Assembly (NCBI GenBank): GCA_024640245.1
Contig: JAHEFH010000012.1
Span: 1-33,910, forward strand
Direction: 5' to 3'
DNA from: Paracoccaceae bacterium
GTDB lineage: Bacteria > Pseudomonadota > Alphaproteobacteria > Rhodobacterales > Rhodobacteraceae
DNA: 33,910 bases
Each line of letters opens with the position of its first letter. Position 1 is the first letter of the stretch. Of this stretch, positions 33,702 to 33,910 are shown piece after piece. Under the pieces are notes generated by a model that did no database searches, was not told the DNA's origin, and worked only from the letters and a program-made list of their open reading frames with translations. The position numbers and the translations under genes were made by a program.

Positions 33702-33910
33702 TCAGACTCCGACCTCGATAAACGCTTTCGCAAGGATTGGGATCGATTTCTCGGTAATACCGGCAATGTTCATCCGGCTGTCGCCGATCATATAGATCGC
33801 GTGATCCTCGCGCAGCTTTGCAACCTGTTCCGGCGTCGCGCCAAGACGCGAGAACATGCCGCGGTGTTCTGCCAGAAAGCCGAAGCGATTGGAGCCGCTG
33901 GCCTCTTGCA
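33702..33910 (-). CDS. aromatic/aspartate aminotransferase, C-terminal fragment
   Basis: The minus-strand frame enters from the window edge and ends at TGA (33704-33702), giving the last 69 residues of a class I PLP-dependent aminotransferase. The tail reads EHRGMFSRLGATPEQVAKLRED followed by HAIYMIGDSRMNIAGIT, which is the AspC/TyrB-type C-terminus. R of SRMNIAG corresponds to the substrate-carboxylate-binding arginine of this family (Arg386 in AspC). The lysine that holds PLP is outside the window, so the exact specificity, aspartate or aromatic, cannot be read. Confidence 0.85.
   Translation of the reverse strand, partial: QEASGSNRFGFLAEHRGMFSRLGATPEQVAKLREDHAIYMIGDSRMNIAGITEKSIPILAKAFIEVGV

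Noticed and set aside
1-33910. CRISPR arrays, insertion sequences, prophage or integration sites
   Set aside because: I saw no direct-repeat array, no transposase or integrase frame, no tRNA-flanking attachment duplication and no block of foreign composition beyond the dapE 3' patch.

Overview
This is a 33.9 kb piece of ordinary, gene-dense chromosome from an alphaproteobacterium, most likely of the Rhodobacteraceae (Roseobacter/Rhodobacter group). The basis is the high GC content with GC-rich third codon positions, a LexA box of the alphaproteobacterial form GTTC-N7-GTTC, and a gene complement typical of that family: PrtD/PrtE-type type I secretion with an RTX protein, a MlaA/MlaC pair, a RidA-GDPD-acyltransferase-PCD cluster, and an ImuB-type polymerase homologue. 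I see no insertion sequence, prophage, CRISPR array, rRNA or confident tRNA.

Layout. 0-4 kb: the 3' end of a c-type cytochrome gene, then on the minus strand a DMT-family exporter, an RTX calcium-binding protein and the nitrogen pair glnK-amtB. 4.2-11 kb: a bifunctional class A penicillin-binding protein (+), the outer-membrane lipid-asymmetry genes mlaA-mlaC (-), and a type I secretion ABC transporter and membrane-fusion protein (+). 11-14 kb: an overlapping plus-strand cluster (RidA-like, glycerophosphodiester phosphodiesterase, FemAB-like acyltransferase, pterin carbinolamine dehydratase), then a peroxiredoxin (-). 14.5-20.4 kb: rsmD, recQ and yaaA (+), an imuB that stands alone behind its own LexA box (-), and rluA (+). 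20.5-26 kb: dapE, a DUF2064 protein, rnr and a MltB-type lytic transglycosylase, all +. 26-34 kb: a SulP transporter and zapE (-), an MFS transporter (+), a TauE/SafE permease, trhO and arfB (-), a VOC protein (+), a 340 bp gene-poor interval, a VUT/YhhQ transporter (-) and the end of an aromatic aminotransferase gene (-).

How the genes fit together. Most modules are housekeeping: cell wall (PBP, dapE, MltB, possibly the FemAB-like protein), outer membrane (Mla), RNA and translation (rsmD, rluA, trhO, arfB, rnr, and queuosine precursor uptake), DNA repair (recQ, yaaA, imuB), nitrogen sensing (glnK-amtB) and protein export (type I secretion, with a plausible RTX substrate 6 kb away).

The least explained sequence is the 32.64-32.97 kb interval. 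It holds a compact 126 bp element with a 7 bp closing stem, three internal hairpins, a near-perfect Shine-Dalgarno sequence serving an 18-codon ORF, and an intrinsic terminator on the minus strand. It looks like a structured small RNA or regulatory RNA that I cannot assign to a known family. The second notable point is imuB with a LexA box and neither imuA nor dnaE2 next to it. No unmistakably new multi-gene system is visible.
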